Source of the DNA: Lewinella sp. JB7
GTDB lineage: Bacteria; Bacteroidota; Bacteroidia; Chitinophagales; Saprospiraceae
DNA: 64,000 nucleotides
Direction: 5' to 3'
Assembly: GCF_024297185.1 (NCBI RefSeq)
Contig: NZ_JANCTD010000001.1
Span: 248,001 to 312,000, forward strand
Shown here: one piece after another, positions 50,119 through 58,457 of the stretch
Numbering within the stretch: position 1 is the first letter of the stretch
How the letters are laid out: the number at the start of each line of letters is the position of its first letter
The notes under the pieces: generated by a model
Database searches by the model: none
Seen by the model: the letters and a program-made list of their open reading frames with translations, nothing else
What the model was told of the DNA's origin: nothing
Made by a program: the position numbers and the translations under genes

Positions 50119-51060
50119 TCAGTCGACCCACGTGACGATCAGTCGCTCCTGTTTGACGTTTTTGGAGCCTTCCGCGACTACCGTGATCCAGCGATCGTTT
50201 TCAATCTTGATGGGAATGCCGGGATTGTAGTAGAAGGCGTACCAGTTATCGTCGTAAACGTCGTAGGAAAGCTGATCGAAACCATCCGGGTCCTTCTCCA
50301 CCAGCGCGGGGTAGGCCAGACGCATCGACTGAATGAAAATGTCGTTCGCCTCGGGTGTTACCTGATTGTAGTGGCGCATAACTACGTAGTCCTCCGACCA
50401 GTCGGCCTCCTCGACGAGTAAGGTGCTTTGCACCGGAAAGGGCGGGCCTCCGTACATATTCTGGAAATGGTTGGAATAGCGCAGCGTATCGTAACGGCCG
50501 TAGCTGTAGCCGTAGAAGAAATGCAGGTGCTGGAGCTCATCCACCAGTTTGTTGAGGATGCCTGCCTCGGTCGTATAGGTGGCCGCGAGGGGGTCCATGA
50601 TGCTGCGGAAGAGCGCGGAATCCATGCCCGGTGACTTGAGGGCATCGGCGGTCATGGCATCGAAGGTGGCCTGCATGGCGTCGGCGAAGGTTTCCCAGTT
50701 TTCCAGCCGCTGGAAGGCGCCCACTTCGTTGGTCCGGTAGGTAATGCTGCTCAGATCATAGGCGGAAAGCATCTCCGTAATCGGCGGGGGAATGACCTGC
50801 GTCATCTCCATGTCGGTCCCGAAATAATACCGGATCAGGTAACTGCTGTCGTTTTCTTCCAGAACCTCGAAGGTGGACCGGTAACGCATCGTATCGGCCT
50901 TGGTCAGCGTATCGTTCCGGTAGTCCAGTTTGATCTTGGCCACCTCGAAGTTGTAGGTATCCCCCACGGACCAGTACGCGACGAAGGGATACTGGGTAGT
51001 GTCGGCCTGGGCGTGGAGTAGAAAGGGCCAGCAGGCAAGGAAGAAGCCGAGTAGTTTCAT
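50119..51060 (-). CDS. Secreted hypothetical protein
   Basis: Not recognised. 313 residues from the ATG at 51060, which starts a clear signal peptide (MKLLGFFLACWPFLLHAQ); an ATG 33 bases upstream would only add a hydrophobic leader. The mature part is acidic with many aromatic residues (YWSVGDTYNFEVAKIKLDY, YLIRYYFGTDMEM, FFYGYSYGRYDTLRY) and looks like an all-beta periplasmic or outer-membrane-associated protein. No lipobox, no T9SS tail. Its stop lies one base from that of the dehydrogenase gene on the other strand. It is divergent from the M23 peptidase gene and may share an operator with it. Confidence 0.7.
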   Translation of the reverse strand: MKLLGFFLACWPFLLHAQADTTQYPFVAYWSVGDTYNFEVAKIKLDYRNDTLTKADTMRYRSTFEVLEENDSSYLIRYYFGTDMEMTQVIPPPITEMLSAYDLSSITYRTNEVGAFQRLENWETFADAMQATFDAMTADALKSPGMDSALFRSIMDPLAATYTTEAGILNKLVDELQHLHFFYGYSYGRYDTLRYSNHFQNMYGGPPFPVQSTLLVEEADWSEDYVVMRHYNQVTPEANDIFIQSMRLAYPALVEKDPDGFDQLSYDVYDDNWYAFYYNPGIPIKIENDRWITVVAEGSKNVKQERLIVTWVD

Positions 51061-51105
51061 AGGGAGGTGGAAATCGAGGAGCAATAAATGCATTCCCCAT
51101 TACCG

Positions 51106-51129
51106 GAAACGATCGTTTCAATACTTTTG
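51106..51129 (+). promoter_or_regulatory. Promoter with palindromic operator-like site upstream of the M23 gene
   Basis: GAAACGATCGTTTC, a perfect 14-base palindrome, spans 51106-51119 and is followed by TACTTTTG (51122-51129), an exact TAnnTTTG element 14 bases before the ATG at 51144. The palindrome lies where the spacer of the promoter should be, so a bound dimer could block the polymerase. It sits in the 83-base region shared with the divergent hypothetical gene. No clear TTTG -33 element is seen. Confidence 0.5.
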
Positions 51130-51143
51130 TCTCTTTAACACCA

Positions 51144-52847
51144 ATGAATTACGCTATTCCTTCCCCGACCCGGCCCTTCGGCACCCTCCTGCTTCTGCTA
51201 CTTCTAACCTGCGGGCTGCACGCTCAGTACACGCCGCCCCTGCGCGGGGCCCTCCTCGTAACCGGTACCTTCGGAGAATTACGCAGCGATCACTTTCACG
51301 CAGGACTGGATTTCCGGGCAGCGGTCGGCACGCCCGTCTACGCCGTGCGGGAGGGCTACGTCAGTCGCATCCGGATAAGCGGTGGTGGCTACGGGCAGGC
51401 CGTGTACCTGGATCATCCGGACGGCAAGCGCAGCGTCTACGGCCATCTCGAGTCTCTGACTCCGGAACTGTTGGATACGATACGCGCCCTGCAGTATGCG
51501 CGGGAGACCTTTGAGATCGATCTGGCCCTGAACCCCGGGGATATTCCCGTTACCGCGGGGCAACGCATCGGCGCGGTGGGTAATCGGGGATTCAGTTTCG
51601 GACCGCACCTTCACTTTGAGATCCGGGAGTCAGCCACCGACGCCCCGCTCAATCCGCTTTCCCTGGGCTTCCGGGTACCGGATACGCGGAAACCCGAACT
51701 GCAGCAGCTCCGGGTGTACGAAGTCAGCGGCGCGGGGGAGCCGGTAACCACCAAAACGTTCGACCTGCCGGGGCGGGAGCTGCCGGATACCGTACGGGTG
51801 GGGTCCGAACGCGTGGCGTTCGCGGTGAAGGCCATCGACCGGCAGAATGCCATGCCGAACCGGAACGGCATTTACGGAGCCCGGATACTGGCGGACTCCC
51901 TTCCGCTCTTTTCCTTCGCCTACGACCGCATCCCCTACGACAAGACGGAATACCTGAACGCCCTTACCGATTACGCGGAGTGGAAGCGGAACCGCTCCTG
52001 GTTTTACCTGCTGCACGCCCGCACGCCGAAGGCCGTGTTCTGGAAGGCGGAGGCGGATAGTAGCGATACCGGCATTTTACGGCTATTCCCGGACCGGCCG
52101 GTCGCCGTGGACGTGGTGGGGTACGATTATGCCGGCAACGAGTCGGTGGTCTCATTCGTGGTGGTGTACGACCGGCGCATGGCTCCCGCGTCCCCGCCGA
52201 ACCGGGCGTTCCAGTACTTTCTACCCGATGGCGAAGCCAGCATCATCGATACCGGATCCATGCGGCTGGAGCTGGACGGGAATGCCCTCTACGCACCCCT
52301 GCGCTTTCGCTACGTACGCCTGAGCGACGAGTCCGCGGACTACCTGAGCGATACCCATCAGTTGCAGGATGAGGAAACTCCGCTGCACGGTAGTGCCATT
52401 CTAACCCTGCGCGCCCGCACGCCCGTGCCTCCGGACCTCCGGGAAAAGGTGTACGTTGGACGCTGCGGTCCGGGAGGGGCATTCGCAAGTGCGGGAGGGG
52501 AGTGGCTGGATGACGGGCGCATGTCGACCCGCATTCGGGGCTTTGGGGACTACGCACTATTGATCGATACTTTCCCCCCCCGGGTCCGGATCGAACGCTT
52601 CGGAACGGACCTGCGTGGGGCAAACGCCTTCAGCCTGCTCGTGGAAAACGACGAGGGGGGTGAAATCACCTTTCGGGGGGAAGTCGACGGAAAGTGGGTC
52701 CTGCTGGAATACGACGCCAAGGACGGTCGCCTGACGCACACCTTCGCGGGCAACCGTATCGAAGCGGGGCGGAACCACCGGTTCTCCCTGCTGCTGCGGG
52801 ATGCCCGGGGTAACGAAACGATCTTCGAGCGGTCCTTCCGGCGCTAG
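51144..52847 (+). CDS. M23 family metallopeptidase
   Basis: Zinc peptidase acting on peptidoglycan cross-bridges, 567 residues. Signal peptide to about residue 28 (LLLLTCGLHAQ). The M23 domain follows at once: SDHFHAGLDF with zinc ligands His52 and Asp56, GQAVYLDHPDGKRSVYGHLESL, and GPHLHFEIR with His155 and zinc ligand His157. Residues about 190-567 form several beta domains (LPELQQLRVYEVSG-like, LDFPPRVRI-like strands) without known enzyme motif, possibly binding a partner or the cell wall. It is exported to the periplasm or beyond. The end overlaps the arsR-type stop by four bases. Confidence 0.93.
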   Translation: MNYAIPSPTRPFGTLLLLLLLTCGLHAQYTPPLRGALLVTGTFGELRSDHFHAGLDFRAAVGTPVYAVREGYVSRIRISGGGYGQAVYLDHPDGKRSVYGHLESLTPELLDTIRALQYARETFEIDLALNPGDIPVTAGQRIGAVGNRGFSFGPHLHFEIRESATDAPLNPLSLGFRVPDTRKPELQQLRVYEVSGAGEPVTTKTFDLPGRELPDTVRVGSERVAFAVKAIDRQNAMPNRNGIYGARILADSLPLFSFAYDRIPYDKTEYLNALTDYAEWKRNRSWFYLLHARTPKAVFWKAEADSSDTGILRLFPDRPVAVDVVGYDYAGNESVVSFVVVYDRRMAPASPPNRAFQYFLPDGEASIIDTGSMRLELDGNALYAPLRFRYVRLSDESADYLSDTHQLQDEETPLHGSAILTLRARTPVPPDLREKVYVGRCGPGGAFASAGGEWLDDGRMSTRIRGFGDYALLIDTFPPRVRIERFGTDLRGANAFSLLVENDEGGEITFRGEVDGKWVLLEYDAKDGRLTHTFAGNRIEAGRNHRFSLLLRDARGNETIFERSFRR

Positions 52848-53179
52848 CGGTTCAGTTCGTCGATCAGGCGAACGATGGCGGCGAGCTTTTCCCGGTCGAG
52901 GGAATAGTAGATGTACTTGCCGTCGCGTTCGGCGGTCACGATGTCCGCTTTCCGGAGAATGGCGAGGTGCTGGGAAGCGACGGACTGCTCAATGCGCATG
53001 GCGACGAAAATGTCGGTTACGGTAAGCTTTTCCGTCGGCTTGAGCAGATCGATGATCGCCTGGCGCAGGTCATGATTGACGGCACGCAACAGCAACACCG
53101 CACGGCGAAGCTGATCGGGGTCAATGTTTACGTTGTCACCACCGCTTTCGGGTTGAGTATGTTGATCTTTATCGAGCAT
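52844..53179 (-). CDS. ArsR-family winged-helix transcriptional regulator
   Basis: 111 residues, HTH_20/ArsR type: LLRAVNHDLRQAIIDLL, LTVTDIFVAMRIEQSVASQHLAILRKADIV (helix-turn-helix) and VTAERDGKYIYYSLD (wing). There is no cysteine anywhere, so it cannot use the classical ELCVCD metal site and probably responds to another signal or acts as a simple autorepressor like SdpR. A predicted intrinsic terminator lies in its own 5' leader (53261-53293) and a -7 element farther up (53362-53369). Its stop overlaps that of the M23 gene in the palindrome CTAG. Confidence 0.88.
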   Translation of the reverse strand: MLDKDQHTQPESGGDNVNIDPDQLRRAVLLLRAVNHDLRQAIIDLLKPTEKLTVTDIFVAMRIEQSVASQHLAILRKADIVTAERDGKYIYYSLDREKLAAIVRLIDELNR

Positions 53180-53260
53180 CGTATGCTGGGATATACGTTA
53201 ACAATAACTCATATCCGCAGGCCTCCAACGGATGAGAATAATGTCAACTCAGTCAGGGGC

Positions 53261-53293
53261 AAAAAAAAGCCTTTAACGGTTAGGTTAAAGGCT
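53261..53293 (-). terminator. Orphan intrinsic terminator in front of the ArsR-type gene
   Basis: On the minus strand, perfect 10-base arms (plus 53284-53293 and 53268-53277) around a six-base loop are followed by a run of eight T (plus 53261-53268). It is a textbook terminator, but no minus-strand gene ends here: the next upstream genes are on the plus strand. It lies 82 bases before the ArsR-type ATG, within its probable leader. Confidence 0.85.
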
Positions 53294-53356
53294 ACATAAC
53301 AAACACTATGAACAACACAAGATCTTTAGGGTGGTGCGATTTCTTTCTTTCGGTGA
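53261..53356 (-). ncRNA. Candidate small RNA or attenuated leader of arsR-type gene
   Basis: From a start near 53356, set by the -7 element at 53362-53369, to the terminator tail at 53261 the transcript would be about 95 nt. It has an A- and purine-rich middle and a 3' hairpin with U tail. Either it is a free small RNA, or read-through makes a 175-base leader for the ArsR-type gene. No Rfam family comes to mind. Read as plus strand the same DNA could encode only a 20-codon peptide. Confidence 0.4.
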
Positions 53357-53361
53357 GATCA

Positions 53362-53369
53362 CAAAGATA
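53362..53369 (-). promoter_or_regulatory. -7 element upstream of arsR-type gene
   Basis: On the minus strand TATCTTTG (plus CAAAGATA) matches TAnnTTTG exactly. A proper TTTG -33 element at 19-21 bases is missing; the nearest TTG is only 13 bases upstream. The region is AT-rich. The plus-strand remainder 53370-53498 should contain the promoter of the gene at 53499, but I cannot point to one. Confidence 0.5.
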
Positions 53370-53498
53370 GTAACTTAAAGTTCAATTTACCTATAAAAGT
53401 TAACTAAAGCGTCAATTTTTTCTTAAAAATTTCGGATTTCCCGCCTCATTTGCACAGTTAGCGGTTTCGACCGACCTTCAGCCCTCGCCCCGCGAACC

Positions 53499-54347
53499 AT
53501 GAATCAGCAATCCATTCTTCAGTACGTACAACAACCCGCACTGCTGGCAAAGGTCGGTATGGAGGAGTTGCTGGAGATGGTGCGCGACTACCCTTACTCC
53601 CCGAACTTACGGCTGCTGGTCGTACTGAAAGCGAAGCAGGAACACGATCCTGATTTCGAGCGATACCTGAACCGCTACGCCGCGGCCACCTTCGACCGAC
53701 CCCACCTCTTCGATCTGCTGGAGTCGATCAAACGCACGGAAGAGGAGCGGGGGGAAGTCCTCGAATTACTGGAACTGGAAGAACTCGAACTGGCCCCCCT
53801 GGCGGACCCCTTCGAGGAACTGCCGTCTCGCCTGAACGAAATACCGCCCCCCACTCCGGCGCCTCCACCACCGCCATCCGCGCCGGCCTACCGCGCGAAG
53901 ACCGTGATCCCTGAACCCGACCCCACCGTAACCGACGACGGTACGGCGGCGGCGGACTGGACCGACGTGGCGGCGGCCTTCCACGCCGTGGTTGCCGCCC
54001 GGCCGCCGCGCTCCGAGCCGGTAGCGGCCGAAGTACGGACTCCGCCGCCGCACCCCGAGGACCCGGCCCGCTTCGCGGCCATCCTGGAGCGCAGAAGGAG
54101 TAAGGACAATTTACGGGCCCGGCTGCAACACCTTCGTCGGCTACGGGAGTCAGACGGCACGGCCGCTAGTAGCGGCGGTGGCGCGGGAGACAAGGTTGCC
54201 GTGGTCAGCGAAACCCTGGCGGCACTGCTGGTCAAGCAGGAGCAGTACCGCAACGCGATCAAGATGTACCGGCGGCTAATTTTGCTTTATCCGGAGAAAA
54301 AGACGATCTTTGCCGGCCTCATAAAAGAATTGAAGGAAAAATTATAG
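53499..54347 (+). CDS. TPR-tailed protein encoded before secG
   Basis: 282 residues with three parts: an N-terminal helical region (MNQQSILQYVQQPALLAKVG; PNLRLLVVLKAKQ) to about residue 90; an acidic then proline/alanine-rich linker (about 90-200); and a C-terminal tetratricopeptide-like hairpin (ETLAALLVKQEQYRNAIKMY, RLILLYPEK). In other Bacteroidota a protein with the same C-terminal signature lies directly upstream of secG, and the spacing here is 4 bases. No signal peptide. Role unknown, perhaps in envelope or secretion. The low-complexity linker makes homology searches unreliable. Confidence 0.75.
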   Translation: MNQQSILQYVQQPALLAKVGMEELLEMVRDYPYSPNLRLLVVLKAKQEHDPDFERYLNRYAAATFDRPHLFDLLESIKRTEEERGEVLELLELEELELAPLADPFEELPSRLNEIPPPTPAPPPPPSAPAYRAKTVIPEPDPTVTDDGTAAADWTDVAAAFHAVVAARPPRSEPVAAEVRTPPPHPEDPARFAAILERRRSKDNLRARLQHLRRLRESDGTAASSGGGAGDKVAVVSETLAALLVKQEQYRNAIKMYRRLILLYPEKKTIFAGLIKELKEKL

Positions 54348-54351
54348 CCTT

Positions 54352-54615
54352 ATGGTCAACCTCCTTACCATCCTGACCGGCGTAGTCTGTCTGCTGCTCA
54401 TGCTCGTCGTGCTTATCCAGAACCCCAAGGGTGGTGGTATCGATTCTACCTTCGGAGGTGGTCAGGCTAATCAGATGCTGGGCGCTTCCCGTTCTACCGA
54501 CGTTATCGAGAAGGTGACCTGGGGACTGGCCATCGCGCTCTTTACTCTCTGTATCCTTACTGCCCTGGCCGTCAGCTCCGTCGGTGCCGGCGCGTCGCTG
54601 GACGCGAATTTCTAA
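54352..54615 (+). CDS. secG: Preprotein translocase subunit SecG
   Basis: 87-residue inner-membrane subunit of the SecYEG channel, with two membrane helices (LLTILTGVVCLLLMLVVLIQ, residues 3-22, and a second at about 61-82) joined by the loop NPKGGGIDSTFGGGQANQMLG, the family hallmark. It begins 4 bases after the stop of the TPR-tailed gene. The partner groES/groEL often found downstream in the phylum is not here; a terminator follows 25 bases after the stop. Confidence 0.95.
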   Translation: MVNLLTILTGVVCLLLMLVVLIQNPKGGGIDSTFGGGQANQMLGASRSTDVIEKVTWGLAIALFTLCILTALAVSSVGAGASLDANF

Positions 54616-54640
54616 CGGGCCACCCCGCTTAAGATTTAGT

Positions 54641-54678
54641 AAAAATCCCCCGCTCACGACCGTGAGCGGGGGATTTTT
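54641..54678. terminator. Bidirectional intrinsic terminator
   Basis: Perfect 18-base inverted repeat, arms 54641-54658 and 54661-54678, beginning with five A and ending with five T, so it ends transcription in both directions. It separates secG (plus) from the symporter gene (minus), which converge on it. Confidence 0.93.
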
Positions 54679-54704
54679 ACGTGCCCCCGGCCGAGTTTTC
54701 GGGT

Positions 54705-56636
54705 CTACGCCAGGAAGGTATAGACGAAGGCTAGGATCAGAATGATGCTGATGGCCGCGATGTTGAAGCCCATCCGGGTACGGAAGAGTGCCGGATCGAG
54801 ATCGATGGCCTTGTAGTCGTCCGCCGTCTTGTCGGTGTACAGCAAAGCAATGACGATTACGGACAGGACGACGAAGATCCAGGCCATGAGCTGGGGGACT
54901 CCCGGTACGGGCTGCAGCAACAATCGGATACCGGTGGCTAGTCCGACGCCGATCACGGCGATGCTCAGGCCGTTGCGGAGCTTGGTGTCCTTGATGAGTT
55001 TGCCGCTCAGGTCCCGCTTCTGCTGCTCGCCGTAGCCGCTCACCTTCTCCTGCTCGGCCACCCGTTGTTTTTCACTCTTGGCGGTGAGCGCGCTGACGAT
55101 GATCATGAGGCCCGCGGAGAGAAGGAAGATGAAGGCCATCCGGTCGAGGAAGGGCAGGTCGGGCATCAGGGTCTGGAAGCCCCACGACAGAGGTACCGAC
55201 GCCAGCACGACCACGAGCGCCGCCTCTGAGGTGCCCCGCCGGTAAAACATGCCGAAGACGAAGACGGTCAGTACGCCGGGACTGATGAAGCCGGTATATT
55301 CCTGAATTACCTGAAAGACCTGCCCCGCGTTGGCCAGGGCGGGGGCCACCATCGCACCGACGATCAGGGCTACGGCAGCCGAGATCTGACCTACCCGAAC
55401 CTGACGACCCTGGGTCGCGCGGGGGTTGATGAACTTGTTGTAGATGTCCATGGTGAAGATGGTCGAGGTCGAGTTGACCATCGAGCTGATGGAAGACCCG
55501 ATGGCCGCCACCAGCGCGGCGAAGGTGAGTCCCTTGAAGCCTACGCCCACGTAATTGGCCAGCACCCAGGGGAATGCCTGGTCGGCCTTGGTGATGGGCA
55601 GATTGGCCGGATCCTGTTCCCGCAGTAAGTACCAGGCGGCGATACCCGGCAGAACGGCGAAGAAGGGAATGAACAGCTTCATGAAAGCGGCGAAGGCCAC
55701 GCCCCGCTGGGCTTCGGGCAGATCCTTAGCGGCCAGGGCCCGCTGAATGATGTACTGGTTGTTTCCCCAGTAGTAGCTGTTCACGATCCACATACCGCCC
55801 AGCAGCAGGGCCATGCCCGGAAGCAACTGGAAGGATGACTTATACTGGTCGCCCGCCACCAGGGCGGTCGCCTCCCCATCCGGATTCACACCGGTGGACA
55901 GTTCGTGGGCATTTGCCACGTCGAGGTAGGTGTCTCCGGGCTCGAAGAGCATCTCGAAGTGTTCGGGCAGGGCATTGTAGAGGTTTTCGATGCCGACCAG
56001 GAAGTTGCCGTCGCCGACCACCGAAAGGATGCCGTAGGCCGCGACCGTACCGCCTACCATCAGGACGATCACCTGCACCACGTCCGTCCACACCACCGCC
56101 TTCAGGCCACCGAATATGGAGAAGGAGGCCGAGTACAGGACCAGGCCGACGATACCGATCCACAGGTCCACGCCGAGCAGGGTTTGAATGGCCAGGGCAC
56201 CGAGGTAGAGCACCGTGGCGATGTTGACGAAGACGAAGAGCGCGATCCAGAAGACGGACATGATGGTCCGTACCGTACCGTTATACCGCTCCTCCAGGAA
56301 CTGCGGCATGGTATAAATCTCCTGCTTCAGGAATACCGGCAGGAAAAACTTGGCGACCAGGATGAGCGTGATGGCCGCCATCAGTTCGTAAGTCGCGATG
56401 GCCATCCCGAGCTCGAAGCCCGAGCCGTTCATGCCGATGATCTGTTCGGCGGAGATATTGGACGCGATCAGGGAGCCACCGACCGCCCACCAGGGAAGAC
56501 TGCGACTGGCCAGGAAGTAATCGCTCGCCGTGTTCGTCTTTTCGCGGTTGGCGATCCAAACGCCGAAAGCGATGACGGCTACGATGTATACGGCGAAAAT
56601 GATCGTATCGATCGTACCCAGTTGACCTAACTCCAT
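54705..56636 (-). CDS. Sodium/sugar symporter, SSS family (vSGLT-like)
   Basis: 643-residue inner-membrane sodium/solute symporter with about fourteen helices (LeuT fold). The sequence resembles Vibrio vSGLT over its length: PWWAVGGSLIASNISAEQIIG, ATYELMAAITLILVAKFFLP, YYWGNNQYIIQRALAAKDLPEAQRG, NSTSTIFTMDIYNKFI and IQEYTGFISPGVLTVFV. Gln65 and Glu84 correspond to the sugar ligands Gln69 and Glu88 of vSGLT. Galactose or glucose is therefore likely. It is about 100 residues longer than vSGLT in the central region and C-terminus. It converges with secG at a bidirectional terminator. Confidence 0.92.
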   Translation of the reverse strand: MELGQLGTIDTIIFAVYIVAVIAFGVWIANREKTNTASDYFLASRSLPWWAVGGSLIASNISAEQIIGMNGSGFELGMAIATYELMAAITLILVAKFFLPVFLKQEIYTMPQFLEERYNGTVRTIMSVFWIALFVFVNIATVLYLGALAIQTLLGVDLWIGIVGLVLYSASFSIFGGLKAVVWTDVVQVIVLMVGGTVAAYGILSVVGDGNFLVGIENLYNALPEHFEMLFEPGDTYLDVANAHELSTGVNPDGEATALVAGDQYKSSFQLLPGMALLLGGMWIVNSYYWGNNQYIIQRALAAKDLPEAQRGVAFAAFMKLFIPFFAVLPGIAAWYLLREQDPANLPITKADQAFPWVLANYVGVGFKGLTFAALVAAIGSSISSMVNSTSTIFTMDIYNKFINPRATQGRQVRVGQISAAVALIVGAMVAPALANAGQVFQVIQEYTGFISPGVLTVFVFGMFYRRGTSEAALVVVLASVPLSWGFQTLMPDLPFLDRMAFIFLLSAGLMIIVSALTAKSEKQRVAEQEKVSGYGEQQKRDLSGKLIKDTKLRNGLSIAVIGVGLATGIRLLLQPVPGVPQLMAWIFVVLSVIVIALLYTDKTADDYKAIDLDPALFRTRMGFNIAAISIILILAFVYTFLA

Positions 56637-56712
56637 GATATTCCTTTAAGCGGTGTGTGCGTCGTCTTCCCCCGGGGGGGGACGTAAAGCGCGACAATAT
56701 AGCCCCTTATGG

Positions 56713-58182
56713 TCACTTGAGTCGGGCCATATCGAGGTACCGGAGTTCCCGTAGGTGAAAGACATTTTCCCGCAGCGGTGCTACCCGTTGCACGAAGTTG
56801 GCCCGCGCTGCCGCCTCGTCTCCCCGCAGCATTCCCCGGAGCAATTGCAGGATCAGGGCGGGGTAATTACTGCGGTACCCGATGCGGCCGAGGTAGCGCG
56901 CGAGGTTGTTGACGCCGTAATCCACGAACTCGGTATGCCCCAGGCGGTAGTGGCACCACAGTTGCAGCAGGCGTGCGTACACCACCAGGTCATAGCGCAG
57001 CGTGCTGCGGTCGTTGAGGATGGGGTCCAGGTAGTCGAGCGCCGGTTGGTGCCGGCCGTTGAGTACGTGCAGCACCGCCAGTTTGTAGTACAGCACGAGT
57101 TGTTTGTGTCGGTCAACCCCCGTAACCGCCCCGATCCGTTCGCCGAGCTGTTGCAGTTGGGCGGGCGCGCAGGAGCTATCCGCATCCAGTAAATAGCGGT
57201 CGAGTTCGGCACGAAACAGCACGATATCGGCCATGATCTCACTGTTTCGCTGCTGCTGGGTATTGCGGGTGTGGGAAACGAACTCCTGCAGCCGGGCGTA
57301 AAGGGCACGATGACCTTCGGCATCGTCACGTAGGAAGGCGATCAGTAGCCACCGGTCCATTCCCTTGATGTAGGAGTTGTTGTCCCGCTCGCGCAGCTCG
57401 TTGCGGGCCTCGATGATCGCCGTCCACTGGGCGGTGTGTTCCTGCGCCCGGTCGAGCTGTAGTTGATTGTAGTAATACCAGAACCGGCACTGGTGGCCGA
57501 GGATCCGCTCCTTGAAGGTCGCCGTGACCGGTATCGGATCGCTGAAGTAGTGGTGGTAGAGTTCGTAAAACTTGCGGGCCTCCTCCGCGGAAGATACGTG
57601 ACCGTGCAGGATAAAGTGCCGCTGCAGGGTAAGCTGCAGGTTGGACAGGCGCACGGTACTGCTCATCACTTCCTGTCGCTTGCGGCTCTCGGTCGTAAGG
57701 GAGGTCATCCGCTCCGTAGAGGCCCGGGTGATGTGGCGGCTTTCGATGGTTTTTTCGAAGTCGATGATCAGCAGGTGGTGCAAATCCAGGTGGTAGGTGA
57801 AGGCCAGTTCCTTCGCCCGGGCCAGGATCTTCAGGGCGTGGAGGTACAACCCCCGGTCGTAAAGCAAATTCGCGTAGTCGATCTGCTCCCTTACCTGCAC
57901 GCCGGGATCGCGGCGGCGGTGCTGCAGGCGCAGGGCATCCAGGATGCGGCCGTAGAGGTGACGTTGAATATTGACCAGTTGGGTAGGGCCGCTGAGGTCG
58001 AGGAGGCGGGTCAGGCCCGGGTCGTCCAGGCTGCCGCCATCGCTGAGGTGGCGAAAGAGGCGGTAGAATTTGTCGGAATTGGCCGAGGCCGTCTGATTGG
58101 TATAGCGGGTGAAGAACCGTTTTTCGGAGCTGTCGAGGCTGTTAATCAGTTCGATCAGCAGCTCTTTTTTGGCAATAGCCAT
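56713..58182 (-). CDS. Conserved Bacteroidota helical-repeat protein
   Basis: Function unknown. 489 residues, start MAIAKKELLIELINSLDSSEKRFF, rich in leucine, arginine and tyrosine and entirely alpha-helical, with TPR-like hairpins (LYDRGLYLHALKILARAKELAF; YYKLAVLHVLNGRHQPALDYL). No signal peptide or membrane helix, so cytoplasmic. It lies 76 bases upstream of the symporter gene on the same strand and faces the SusC gene across a 275-base gap, so it could be a regulator of either. The pattern of an N-terminal helical head followed by repeats recalls Bacteroidota proteins of undefined role. Confidence 0.7.
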   Translation of the reverse strand: MAIAKKELLIELINSLDSSEKRFFTRYTNQTASANSDKFYRLFRHLSDGGSLDDPGLTRLLDLSGPTQLVNIQRHLYGRILDALRLQHRRRDPGVQVREQIDYANLLYDRGLYLHALKILARAKELAFTYHLDLHHLLIIDFEKTIESRHITRASTERMTSLTTESRKRQEVMSSTVRLSNLQLTLQRHFILHGHVSSAEEARKFYELYHHYFSDPIPVTATFKERILGHQCRFWYYYNQLQLDRAQEHTAQWTAIIEARNELRERDNNSYIKGMDRWLLIAFLRDDAEGHRALYARLQEFVSHTRNTQQQRNSEIMADIVLFRAELDRYLLDADSSCAPAQLQQLGERIGAVTGVDRHKQLVLYYKLAVLHVLNGRHQPALDYLDPILNDRSTLRYDLVVYARLLQLWCHYRLGHTEFVDYGVNNLARYLGRIGYRSNYPALILQLLRGMLRGDEAAARANFVQRVAPLRENVFHLRELRYLDMARLK

Positions 58183-58457
58183 AACAAAATAGTGGGTGAG
58201 TGGGGGAGAAAGGGAAGGATGTGTCTGAACGCATTAAATCAACCGGTTCGGGCCGGTAGGGGGAAAATAATCCGGAAGAGAGGACGGATTGGGAGCAAAT
58301 AGCCGGATTACGGGCGAAGGTAAGCCATCACAAAATGATTGCCTTTATGATTTGAATGCCGCCCCGCGCCGAGGTGAACTTTGATCAACAGTTTTACCGA
58401 TCGGGATCCTGCAAAAGACATTACTCACGCCTCACCGGGCAGTATCCTACCTAGTAT

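Noticed and set aside
53304-53366. A 20-codon plus-strand frame starting MNNTRSLGWC, possibly a leader peptide.
   Set aside because: No run of regulatory codons, no plus-strand terminator after it, and the nearby hairpin has its T run on the other strand.
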